Of a stretch of 6,665 bases of DNA, positions 1-6,308 are shown in pieces. Positions within the stretch are counted from its first letter, which is position 1. Each line of letters begins with the position of its first letter. The DNA lies in NCBI GenBank assembly GCA_020440935.1, contig JAGRNC010000140.1, positions 1 to 6,665 on the forward strand. Direction: 5' to 3'. The stretch comes from Leptospiraceae bacterium. Lineage in GTDB: Bacteria > Spirochaetota > Leptospiria > Leptospirales > Leptonemataceae. The position numbers and the translations under genes are program-made. Below the pieces are notes generated by a model that made no database searches, was not told the origin of the DNA, and saw only the letters and a list, made by a program, of their open reading frames with translations.

Positions 1-375
1 AACGAATTCGGTGAGCGGAATCTCCAGCATGTGCCGGATATTACTGTCCAGCTCGTTCCAGAACACTCCCTGGCGGCCTTCTCTTAAATCCGCATCTTTC
101 TCCAGGACGGAAAGATCTCCTTCCAGGGCGCTCAGGATCTCATAGACCGTGATGGTTTCTGGTTCCCTGGCCAATCGGTAGCCGCCTTCGGAGCCGCGTA
201 CGCTGGTTACCAGCCGTCGCTTTTTCAGTGTGTTTATGATCTGCTCCAGGTATTTAACGGGAATACTCTGCTTCTCTGCAATTTCCCGGGTTTTCAGCAG
301 CCTGGCTCGCGCCTCAGGCTCGCACAATGTCATCATGGCCTTGAGCCCATATCTTCCTTTGCTGGTAATCTTCAC
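1..375 (-). CDS. Rrf2-family transcriptional regulator, C-terminus cut by window edge
   Basis: This reads as 125 residues of a DNA-binding regulator of the Rrf2 family (IscR, NsrR, CymR, RirA relatives), which usually run to about 135-160 residues, so only a short tail is missing at the left edge. The start MKITSKGRYGLKAM is the classic family N-terminus. The helix-turn-helix lies at about residues 28-50 (EIAEKQSIPVKYLEQII) and the wing at 58-68 (VRGSEGGYRL). The three clustered cysteines that hold an Fe-S cluster in IscR or NsrR are absent; the only cysteine seen is C18 in helix 1. This places it nearer the cluster-free CymR type, as does the C-terminal FWNELDSNIRHML segment. The start is GTG at 375, because an in-frame TAG lies four codons upstream and no other common start falls between. 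It is transcribed away from the glycan gene cluster and may regulate itself or that cluster from the shared gap. Its ligand and targets cannot be told from the sequence. Confidence 0.93.
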   Translation of the reverse strand, partial: MKITSKGRYGLKAMMTLCEPEARARLLKTREIAEKQSIPVKYLEQIINTLKKRRLVTSVRGSEGGYRLAREPETITVYEILSALEGDLSVLEKDADLREGRQGVFWNELDSNIRHMLEIPLTEFV

Positions 376-387
376 CTGGTAGATCTA

Positions 388-392
388 CTCCC
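388..392 (-). promoter_or_regulatory. Probable ribosome binding site of the Rrf2 gene
   Basis: On the minus strand GGGAG lies 12 bases before the GTG start at 375. The spacing is slightly long, but no other start is possible between the in-frame TAG and this GTG. Confidence 0.45.
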
Positions 393-446
393 GTGTCGTC
401 AGATTGCCGACGATGCATGTAGAACGGAAAATCGGATGATTGCGGC

Positions 447-464
447 GGATCTCTGGTCCGATCC
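447..464. repeat. Short inverted repeat in the divergent promoter gap
   Basis: GGATC (447-451) and GATCC (460-464) form a 5-base inverted repeat around an 8-base spacer, just upstream of the TATAAT at 470-475. It sits where an operator for the divergent Rrf2 regulator could lie. The arms are short and GATC is common throughout this window, so chance is a real alternative. Confidence 0.25.
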
Positions 465-469
465 AGTAC

Positions 470-475
470 TATAAT
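470..475 (+). promoter_or_regulatory. Candidate -10 box for the glycan gene cluster
   Basis: A perfect TATAAT lies 73 bases before the GTG start at 549, which would put transcription start near 482. No good -35 box is present at 16-18 bases upstream, so an activator or an overlapping regulator site may be involved. On the opposite strand bases 473-468 read TATAGT, so the same spot could serve as the -10 box of the Rrf2 gene, also without a clear -35. The gap from 376 to 548 contains no other gene that can be supported. Confidence 0.4.
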
Positions 476-548
476 CCCTGGCTCCAAATTTTTTGCTGTC
501 CCCCGTGGTTTCCAATGTATTTTCGTTATTTTCTGGAAGAAGCTCGCA

Positions 549-1424
549 GTGAATCGAGAATTTGAAATACATGCGCCCCGGATTTCGGAGCAGGAACTGG
601 AAACCATCATCCGACGCCGTCTGGAGCAACGGAATCTGGATCCGGAAGAAGTCCGAAAAGTAGAGAGTCTGAATTTCGCTCCACTTTCTAGTTTTGCCAC
701 CCGAGGATTCGATCCGGCAGAGACGGCGGATCTGTTTGAGCGTTCCGCAACGGTCCCGGGCTTCCGGTCGGGGAAGTTTCGATGGCTGAAGGGTCCCCTG
801 GGCTGGGTGGCACGCCGAGTATATCTGATGTCCTCGCTTTTGATGGACAAACTCTCGGAACACAAGGTCGAGGCATTCTACAACGTTATTGGCGAGCTTA
901 TCTTTCTGCGGCGGCAAGTGGCGCAGCTCCAAAATCGGCTGAGCGGCGATCCACTACTTGGTTCCGGTGGGTCGGGAGCAATCCGCAACGCCCGAGAACC
1001 CGATCCGGCCGATCCATTGTTGATTCAATGCCAGGCTCGTATCAAATGGCTTGGCGATATGAGCGTCCAGGGGCCTATCTCGGTGGTGGACGATGCCGGC
1101 GGCTACATGGAAGCCGCAGCCCGCAGAGAGGGGCTGGAAGTGGATAGCATTGGATCGATGGATCTGGTCTTTCAGGATGCCTACTACCTGCGTCCGGGCA
1201 GCATTGTCATCATTCCTGCATTCTTGAATTTACGCACTAGTCCGTCCTACGTGATTTCTTCGCTTAGCCGATTTGCTGGATCCAATTCGTATTTGATGCT
1301 TTCTCTGGATTTTGCCGATTCCCAATTTGTCCAGTCCATAGTTGAGCTATGTAAGTCCAGAGGTTACAAATTACTGGAGCGTCGGGAGGCGGGGCACTCT
1401 CTGGATCTGTTGATGCAGCTGTAG
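549..1424 (+). CDS. Unrecognised protein; degenerate methyltransferase-like, coiled coil, probable envelope glycan role
   Basis: This 291-residue protein has no firm family assignment. Residues 13-40 are charged and helical, including IIRRRLEQR. Residues 71-100 form a basic, amphipathic stretch (GKFRWLKGPLGWVARRVYLM). A coiled coil follows at about 104-132, then a Gly/Pro/Asp-rich linker to about 155. The C-terminal 170-291 part has the strand-helix rhythm of a class I SAM methyltransferase: VVDDAGGYMEAAARREGLEV aligns by eye with the usual D-x-G-x-G loop, but the glycine pattern is broken. This order of parts resembles methyltransferase-like proteins found beside O-antigen glycosyltransferases. 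It is therefore inferred to be an inactive or altered methyltransferase fold, perhaps a scaffold at the membrane. GTG at 549 is the only common start in its open frame and has GGAAGA eight bases upstream. It is followed after one base by the glycosyltransferase. The reading frame is secure but the function is not. Confidence 0.8.
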   Translation: MNREFEIHAPRISEQELETIIRRRLEQRNLDPEEVRKVESLNFAPLSSFATRGFDPAETADLFERSATVPGFRSGKFRWLKGPLGWVARRVYLMSSLLMDKLSEHKVEAFYNVIGELIFLRRQVAQLQNRLSGDPLLGSGGSGAIRNAREPDPADPLLIQCQARIKWLGDMSVQGPISVVDDAGGYMEAAARREGLEVDSIGSMDLVFQDAYYLRPGSIVIIPAFLNLRTSPSYVISSLSRFAGSNSYLMLSLDFADSQFVQSIVELCKSRGYKLLERREAGHSLDLLMQL

Positions 1425-1425
1425 T

Positions 1426-2529
1426 ATGCCCCGGTTGGTTCAACTCAGTCCTGGCGCTGCCCCCCACGATGCGACGCTTTCGCTGATGCTCGGGTTGGCC
1501 GAGCGGCTTCGTCGGCCGGGCGGTTTCTCCAGTTGTGACTTGATCGCACGCTTTGTGCCAACTCTGCCCCGGATAAAGCAGCCTGGGATTCGCGGATCTA
1601 CAGTGCATCGCCTGGAGTCCACCGACCTACGAAAGTACTCTGCGGATGATGTTCTGGTGTATCATCATGGAATTGCCAGCGATGCAGAAGCGCATCTGCG
1701 ATTGTTCCCCGGACGGAAGTTTCTGGTGCACCATGGCATTACTCCGCCCCGCTTCTTTGTTCCCTACAACCTGACCATTGCCGGCCGCCTGGAGCGGGGG
1801 CGCCGCGAGCTCCAGAGATTTACCCCTCTGTTCGAACGTGCCTATTGCTTTTCAGAAATTACCGAAGCAGAATTGCGGGAAGCCGGATACTTGAATGTTC
1901 GCAAGGTGGATCCTCCTCTGCCCATGCAATCGTTACAGCATCGAGGTTCGCAGATTCCTGCGGGGGATCCTGTAATACTATCCGTGGGTCGGATGGTGCC
2001 CAATAAGAATCATGAACCACTGATTCGAATGCTCCATTATCTTCGCGGATTGCATTCTAATGCCAGACTTATCCTTACAGGATCCTTGCGAAATGGCCTG
2101 GACAGCTATACCCGGCATCTACAAGATCTTTGTCGTGCATTGCGCCTTCAGGATGTGGTGGAGTTTTCGGGGTTGGTGGACAATAAGCGGATGGAAGAGC
2201 TCTGGCAACAAAGCACTCATTATGTATGCAGTTCGCTCCATGAAGGGTATTGCCTTCCGCTCATTGAGAGCATGCTTAGAGATCGGCCGGTCATTTATTT
2301 GAACTCATCGGAGTCAGCCGCACGGGAGACGACCGATGGCGCCGGCATTGGATTGTATCCTCTGGAGCCGCGACTGCTGGCAGAATTGATATCCGAAATT
2401 CACACAAATGATACCCTGCGAACGTCTATTGTCCAGGGGCAGCGAGCAAGGGTGGAAAAAATGCGCTGCGATGCGCTGGCGGAAGATCTCATCGACCAGC
2501 TCGCGCCCATGGGAGGCCTGGATGATTGA
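1426..2529 (+). CDS. GT4-type glycosyltransferase (GT-B fold)
   Basis: This 367-residue enzyme is of the RfaB/WbaZ-like GT4 class and transfers a sugar from a nucleotide donor, probably on the cytoplasmic face of the inner membrane. The N-terminal acceptor half carries VHHGITPPRFFVPYN (101-115), matching the HNITPPEYF-type motif of O-antigen GT4 enzymes. The C-terminal donor half begins near residue 180 with ILSVGRMVPNKNHE, where R189 and K194 are the expected phosphate-binding residues. The E-x7-E motif is HEGYCLPLIES with E273 and E281. No transmembrane segment is evident. The length is normal for the family. The ATG follows the preceding TAG after a single base and lacks a clear ribosome binding site, which suggests translational coupling. 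It overlaps the DedA gene by 8 bases. The sugar and the acceptor cannot be read from the sequence; lipopolysaccharide or another envelope glycan is the likely product, judging from its neighbours. Confidence 0.93.
   Translation: MPRLVQLSPGAAPHDATLSLMLGLAERLRRPGGFSSCDLIARFVPTLPRIKQPGIRGSTVHRLESTDLRKYSADDVLVYHHGIASDAEAHLRLFPGRKFLVHHGITPPRFFVPYNLTIAGRLERGRRELQRFTPLFERAYCFSEITEAELREAGYLNVRKVDPPLPMQSLQHRGSQIPAGDPVILSVGRMVPNKNHEPLIRMLHYLRGLHSNARLILTGSLRNGLDSYTRHLQDLCRALRLQDVVEFSGLVDNKRMEELWQQSTHYVCSSLHEGYCLPLIESMLRDRPVIYLNSSESAARETTDGAGIGLYPLEPRLLAELISEIHTNDTLRTSIVQGQRARVEKMRCDALAEDLIDQLAPMGGLDD
2511..2516 (+). promoter_or_regulatory. Ribosome binding site fixing the DedA start
   Basis: GGGAGG lies five bases before the ATG at 2522, inside the end of the glycosyltransferase gene. 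It supports this ATG over an upstream in-frame ATG at 2408, which would give an uncharacteristic polar N-terminal extension. Confidence 0.75.
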
Positions 2530-3181
2530 GCATCAGATCGAAGTACTCATTGCTTACGTGCTTACGCTTCCCACAGTAGGGATGTACTGGTTTCTGTTCT
2601 TCTCCACCATTCTGGAGAATCTTTTTCCGCCCTGGCCGGGGGACACCATGGTCGTACTCGGCGGTTTTTTGATGGCCCACGATGCCGTAGGTTTCTGGGG
2701 ATTAACGCTGGTCACTCTGGCTGGAAATATGGTGGGCGCGCTCATTATGTACTTTGCCGGCGAGGGTCTGGTGGCGCTGGCGCGGCATTATCAGCAATAT
2801 ATCAAATGGGAATGGGCGCGAAACCAGCTAAATGAGCTTACTTCGCCCGAAAGCATGGATCGAACTTCGCACTGGTTTCGTAAATGGGGACTATGGTTCG
2901 TTATTGTTTCGCGGTTCTCCGCCGGTATCCGATTCTTTGTAAGTATTATAGCGGGAATATCGCGCATTAATTTAATCCTATTCTCCATTGCTTTTGCCAT
3001 AGGCGTGATCATCTGGAATACTCTTCTGATCTATGGCGGCTATGCCCTGGGCGAAAACTGGCGACAGATAATGGATTGGCTGAGGGTGTACAATACAGTT
3101 GTGATAGTTATGATCATTCTGGCGGTGATTGGGTACCTTTACTGGCGCTTTGGCCGTAAGAAGGCAAGGCCAGAACCTTGA
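2522..3181 (+). CDS. DedA-family inner membrane protein
   Basis: This 219-residue membrane protein belongs to the DedA (SNARE-associated/VTT) family, members of which return undecaprenyl phosphate across the inner membrane or affect membrane energetics. The first re-entrant region holds ENLFPPWPGD with E32 and D41, at positions matching acidic residues essential in E. coli YqjA/YghB. The second holds FVIVSRFSAGIRFFVSIIAG with R131 and R137, the two family arginines. Hydrophobic segments lie near 10-31, 42-80, 123-146, 150-173 and 191-208, and the tail RRKKARPEP-like end (about 209-219) is basic and so probably cytoplasmic. The length is normal. The start overlaps the glycosyltransferase stop (ATGATTGA), and a TTGA overlap joins it to the sirtuin gene. 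Beside glycosyltransferase genes, recycling of the polyprenyl carrier is the natural role, but that is inferred from context. Confidence 0.93.
   Translation: MIEHQIEVLIAYVLTLPTVGMYWFLFFSTILENLFPPWPGDTMVVLGGFLMAHDAVGFWGLTLVTLAGNMVGALIMYFAGEGLVALARHYQQYIKWEWARNQLNELTSPESMDRTSHWFRKWGLWFVIVSRFSAGIRFFVSIIAGISRINLILFSIAFAIGVIIWNTLLIYGGYALGENWRQIMDWLRVYNTVVIVMIILAVIGYLYWRFGRKKARPEP
3166..3169 (+). promoter_or_regulatory. Ribosome binding site supporting a TTG start for the sirtuin
   Basis: AAGG lies eight bases before TTG at 3178 and 14 bases before the alternative GTG at 3184. The spacing favours the TTG start. The nearby ATG at 3182 is out of frame. Confidence 0.5.
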
Positions 3182-3924
3182 ATGTGAACCCTCGTCTGCT
3201 GGAGGCCGTCGCAGGAGCGAAGTCGGTAGCGGTTATTACGGGCGCAGGGATGTCCCGCGAGAGTGGGATTCCCACCTTTCGCGGCGAGGATGGACTCTGG
3301 AATAATTACAGAGCCGAAGATCTGGCTACTCCAGAAGCATTCCACAAGGACCCATTGTTAGTTTGGCAATGGTATGATTGGCGTCGTCAGATTGTCTGCA
3401 ATGCAAAACCCCATGCAGGCCATTTTGCCATCGCCGATATGGAGACCTGTTTTACCGAATTTCTATTGATCACTCAGAATGTGGACGGGCTTCACATTCA
3501 GGCTGGATCCAGAAAACTCATCGAGATCCATGGTAGTATCCGGAGGGCACGCTGTACTCGCTGCGAATGGCGTGGTGAGCTACCGGATGTCGGTTTGGAA
3601 TCTCTTCCTCTGCATTGCAAAAAGTGCGATGCGCTTGCTCGCCCGGACGTTCTATGGTTTGGCGAGTCCTACGATGAGGGATTGTTGTCCAGAGCGGCGG
3701 AATTCCTTCACGCTTCGGATCTGGTATGGATCGTGGGGAGCTCCGGAATGGTATCGGTGCCAGTTTTTCTGGCCGATATCGCTGCCCGGAGCGGAGCAAC
3801 GCTGGTGGATGTTAACCCGGAAGAGGCAGCTTTCTCGCACCTTTGCGACATAACGGTGCGAGGAACAGCGGGAAAGGATCTGCCCCGGATCTGGAATACG
3901 GTTCGCCCCTCAACTGGCGTTTGA
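3178..3924 (+). CDS. cobB: NAD-dependent protein deacylase, sirtuin (CobB type)
   Basis: This 248-residue sirtuin removes acyl groups from protein lysines using NAD+, giving nicotinamide and O-acyl-ADP-ribose in the cytoplasm. The signature motifs are all present: GAGMSRESGIPTFRG (22-36) and TQNVDGLH (99-106) for NAD, catalytic H118 in the IHGS motif, and zinc ligands C126, C129, C147 and C150. Y66 and R69 in WYDWRR match the Tyr-x-x-Arg pair that lets SIRT5 and E. coli CobB (class III) bind succinyl or malonyl lysine, so desuccinylase activity is likely in addition to deacetylation. Its start overlaps the DedA stop by four bases (TTGA), with TTG at 3178 preferred for its ribosome binding site; GTG at 3184 would shorten it by two residues. 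It is probably the last gene of the operon beginning at 549. Its targets are unknown, and the link with glycan genes may be only positional. Confidence 0.96.
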   Translation: MNVNPRLLEAVAGAKSVAVITGAGMSRESGIPTFRGEDGLWNNYRAEDLATPEAFHKDPLLVWQWYDWRRQIVCNAKPHAGHFAIADMETCFTEFLLITQNVDGLHIQAGSRKLIEIHGSIRRARCTRCEWRGELPDVGLESLPLHCKKCDALARPDVLWFGESYDEGLLSRAAEFLHASDLVWIVGSSGMVSVPVFLADIAARSGATLVDVNPEEAAFSHLCDITVRGTAGKDLPRIWNTVRPSTGV

Positions 3925-3926
3925 GA

Positions 3927-3932
3927 TTGACA
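3927..3932 (+). promoter_or_regulatory. Candidate -35 box for the tRNA and downstream operon
   Basis: A perfect TTGACA begins two bases after the sirtuin stop and ends 38 bases before the tRNA. No good -10 box is present at 16-18 bases; the sequence there is AGCTTT-like, with TTTGCT a little further on. The position suits a tRNA promoter, but the -10 weakness lowers confidence. No hairpin terminator for the preceding operon is visible between 3925 and 3970. Confidence 0.4.
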
Positions 3933-3970
3933 CCCATCGCCTGGAACGGAGCTTTGCTTTTGTCCTCTCG

Positions 3971-4044
<74 letters not shown>

Positions 4045-4088
4045 CAAAATCTAATTTACCTGCCTTCATTACCTTCGAATCTGGGTAT

Positions 4089-5357
4089 ATGATCCAGCGC
4101 AGCCGCAACTTCGCCTACCTGGGCGCCCTCTTTGCCATAGCAGGGGCCATCATTTCCGCCCTGTTGGTTTGTAAACATTCCTTTCCCGATCTATGCCAGT
4201 CCTCCATGGGATGCGACATTAATGGCACCGATGGTTGTAAGGCCCTGGGCCAGACCTCCTATGCCCACGTTTTTGGGATTCCGATTGCGGCCTTTGGCTT
4301 CTTCTACTACGCCACTGTGCTGGTAACCTTTCTAAGGATTGCGATCCTCGAAAAATCCAGTAAGATGCTCGGTAGTGTAGTCTTCCTGGGAGCGGTGGGA
4401 GTCTTCGTGGACATCGTTCTTGGAGTAATCAATCTGGGTATCCTCGATACTCCATGCATTCTTTGCATCTATACTTATATTACAACGGCCGGGGTGATGA
4501 TTATGGCAGGACTTTTATTCAGAAGCGAAGTGAAAGCTTCTAAAGAAAAACCAAGCGCTGCCATCGATTGGGCTTCGCTGGTCGTGCATAGCATCGTTGG
4601 CCTCGTTATCACAATTCTACTTTATGGCTGCTACTCGGTAATGTCTCCTACGACTCCTGCCGCTCAGGCCGGAGTTCCTCTGGTGGAGCCTTCAGAAGTT
4701 GATCAGATAATTTCTGATTTCAACACTCTTCCGGAAGCGCCCATGAACGTAAATGGGATCAATACCACGGAAGGGGGCGATGGCGCCTACATCGTCATTC
4801 ATGAATTTGCCGATTTCCTCTGTCCGCACTGCAGACATACTACGCATATGATCGCCGATCTAATGAAGCGATGGCCTGGACGAATCAAAGTATATTACCG
4901 ACAGTTTCCGCTGGATGGAACGTGTAATCCAATGATTCAGGGCGTGCGAAAGCCATTCGGCGACTGGCGCTGTAATGCGGCTCAGGCTGCCGTTTGTGCG
5001 GGCGGAATGAAGAACTTTAGCGAATACTACCACGATGTCTTCGAGCTTCAAATGCAGGACCCTCCGGCCATGACTCCGGAAACACTGAAACCCATTGCCG
5101 AGAAACATGGACTGAACTGGGATCAGGTTTATGCATGCATGGGATCGGCGCGTAGTCAGCAGCTAATCAATGCTGACATTAATGCAGGAAAGACAGCTGA
5201 AATTAACTCCACGCCGCTGGTAATCCTGAATAATCGAATTCTTAGCCGTGGCTCGCCCCATGAGCCGTTCTTCTTTCATGTTATTGATTCCATGGTGTAC
5301 AAGAAAGAAGGTCAGGCGGCTTTTGATGAATTGAAGAAGCGGATGCAGGAACAATAG
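4089..5357 (+). CDS. VKOR-DsbA fusion, membrane disulfide bond-forming enzyme
   Basis: This 422-residue protein joins a vitamin K epoxide reductase-like membrane domain (1-184) to a periplasmic DsbA-like thioredoxin domain (about 230-422), so it probably both oxidises proteins and passes electrons to quinone, replacing separate DsbA and DsbB. The VKOR part has the loop pair C42 and C50, a Ser/Thr position (T56/S57) followed by FGIPIA, and the quinone-side CxxC C123-C126 at the start of helix 4. Hydrophobic helices lie at about 9-28, 60-83, 94-118, 122-144 and 162-184, with basic loops at 83-92 and 144-155 cytoplasmic. This puts both cysteine pairs and the DsbA domain in the periplasm. The DsbA active site is C245-P-H-C248 and the cis-proline is P376 in STPLVIL. 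C279, C295, C303 and C350 are further cysteines. ATG at 4089 is chosen because an earlier in-frame start would lie inside the tRNA; its ribosome binding site is weak. Confidence 0.95.
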   Translation: MIQRSRNFAYLGALFAIAGAIISALLVCKHSFPDLCQSSMGCDINGTDGCKALGQTSYAHVFGIPIAAFGFFYYATVLVTFLRIAILEKSSKMLGSVVFLGAVGVFVDIVLGVINLGILDTPCILCIYTYITTAGVMIMAGLLFRSEVKASKEKPSAAIDWASLVVHSIVGLVITILLYGCYSVMSPTTPAAQAGVPLVEPSEVDQIISDFNTLPEAPMNVNGINTTEGGDGAYIVIHEFADFLCPHCRHTTHMIADLMKRWPGRIKVYYRQFPLDGTCNPMIQGVRKPFGDWRCNAAQAAVCAGGMKNFSEYYHDVFELQMQDPPAMTPETLKPIAEKHGLNWDQVYACMGSARSQQLINADINAGKTAEINSTPLVILNNRILSRGSPHEPFFFHVIDSMVYKKEGQAAFDELKKRMQEQ

Positions 5358-5358
5358 C

Positions 5359-5820
5359 ATGCGGCAATTAGAAGGGAAACTCAATGGCTCCGGTCAACGC
5401 CATGCCATTGTAGTTTCGCGTTTCAATGAATTTATAACCGATCGGCTACGCGACGGCGCCCTGGCGGCACTTCGAAAGCACGATGTGGCTGAAGAAGACA
5501 TTACTGTGGTTTCTGTACCAGGGGCCTACGAACTGGGATCCGTGGCCAAGAAACTTGCGGCTTCCGGTCAGTACGATGCGATCATCTGCCTGGGTACCGT
5601 TATCAGGGGAGCCACCGACCACTATGACTATGTGTGTTCGCAGGCAGCGCGCCTGATCGCCCAGGTTTATTACGATACCGGGGTTCCGTCGATATTTGGA
5701 GTTTTGACCACCGATACCATCGAACAGGCCATTGAGCGGGCCGGAACAAAAGCCGGCAATAAAGGCTACGAATCCGCGGTGGCGGCCATTGAGCTTGCTT
5801 CCCTGGGGCGACAACTGTAA
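5359..5820 (+). CDS. ribH: 6,7-dimethyl-8-ribityllumazine synthase
   Basis: This 153-residue cytoplasmic enzyme makes the penultimate intermediate of riboflavin synthesis by condensing 5-amino-6-ribitylaminouracil with 3,4-dihydroxy-2-butanone 4-phosphate; the family assembles as pentamers or 60-subunit shells. Visible motifs are SRFNEFIT (20-27), PGAYEL (54-59), GTVIRGATDHYDYV (79-92) with the catalytic histidine H88, and the FGVLTTDTIEQAIERAGTKAGNKG block (113-136) with R127, which binds substrate phosphate. The length equals that of the Bacillus subtilis enzyme. One oddity is G60, where most homologues have proline after the PGA(F/Y)E(L/I) motif. The ATG follows the VKOR-DsbA stop after one base and has AGGA eight bases upstream, so translation is probably coupled. 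No other rib gene and no FMN riboswitch is present in the window. Confidence 0.97.
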   Translation: MRQLEGKLNGSGQRHAIVVSRFNEFITDRLRDGALAALRKHDVAEEDITVVSVPGAYELGSVAKKLAASGQYDAIICLGTVIRGATDHYDYVCSQAARLIAQVYYDTGVPSIFGVLTTDTIEQAIERAGTKAGNKGYESAVAAIELASLGRQL

Positions 5821-5822
5821 GC

Positions 5823-6308
5823 ATGCAGACGCGGACACCAATCCGAATGAAAAAGACGTTTCGTCATAAGAATTCCCATGGCCGCGAGGTGGCCTTGCAG
5901 GGGCTCTACCAATCCGAGATTGGCGGTCATTCTATTTCCCAGATTTTGCGCTTTACCTGGCTTAACGAGCCGCTTCCCCAGGATGTGGCAGAGCTAACCG
6001 AGCAAATCATCCAGGGAGTTCTGGAGCACCAGGACCGGATTGACCAGGTCATCGATGCGCTGTCCGAAAAGGATGCTACACAGATTTCCACTGTTGTCCG
6101 ATGTATACTACGGATGGGCATCTATGAAATGCTTCTCGGGTCCAACCCGGCCCGAATCATCATAGACGATCTTTGCGACCTGACGAGGCGCTACGATGTG
6201 GAAGAATCCGTGGCTTTTGTGAACGGAATTCTCGATGCCTACCGAAAACGACGGCAGAGCAAGCCTGGCAACGAGGAAGAAAGTGGCCCGGAATCGACTG
6301 ACATTTGA
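5823..6308 (+). CDS. nusB: Transcription antitermination factor NusB
   Basis: This 161-residue all-helical RNA-binding protein pairs with NusE (ribosomal protein S10) on boxA RNA to prevent early termination, mainly on rRNA operons. The N-terminal REVALQGLYQSE (21-32) matches the family's R-x-x-A-x-Q-x-LY helix. TVVRCILRMGIYEML (90-104) and the C-terminal ARIIIDDLCDLTRRYDVEESVAFVNGILD (in the span 110-138) match the second half, including the S-x-x-FVNG-x-LD signature. A charged tail, RKRRQSKPGNEEESGPE, extends past the usual end, making it some 20 residues longer than E. coli NusB. The ATG at 5823 begins two bases after ribH; an internal ATG at 5847 (residue 9) is a fair alternative, and neither has a strong ribosome binding site. 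A ribH-nusB order is common in many bacteria. The last 26 bases overlap the next gene in another frame. Confidence 0.95.
   Translation: MQTRTPIRMKKTFRHKNSHGREVALQGLYQSEIGGHSISQILRFTWLNEPLPQDVAELTEQIIQGVLEHQDRIDQVIDALSEKDATQISTVVRCILRMGIYEMLLGSNPARIIIDDLCDLTRRYDVEESVAFVNGILDAYRKRRQSKPGNEEESGPESTDI
6273..6277 (+). promoter_or_regulatory. Ribosome binding site inside nusB for the downstream gene
   Basis: GAGGA lies five bases before the GTG at 6283, inside the nusB tail codons. It is the strongest ribosome binding signal near this junction and decides the start of the next gene over the out-of-frame ATG at 6308, whose frame closes after about 40 codons. Confidence 0.65.

Noticed and set aside
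314..932. Two long overlapping minus-strand open frames (314-865 and 399-932)
   Set aside because: They overlap the well-supported plus-strand gene at 549, are rich in Arg/Ser with no family features, and conflict with the Rrf2 start. They are most likely antisense shadows of a balanced-composition gene.
782..1147. Second plus-strand open frame inside the 549 gene
   Set aside because: It is low-complexity Gly/Arg/Ser sequence in an alternative frame with no domain or ribosome binding site.
2408..2521. Upstream extension of the DedA reading frame
   Set aside because: It lies wholly inside the glycosyltransferase gene and gives a polar leader unlike DedA proteins. The ATG at 2522 has GGGAGG at good spacing.
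5821..5846. FMN riboswitch or boxA-like control near ribH and nusB
   Set aside because: The junctions are only 1-2 bases and no conserved RFN element or clear leader structure is present in the window.
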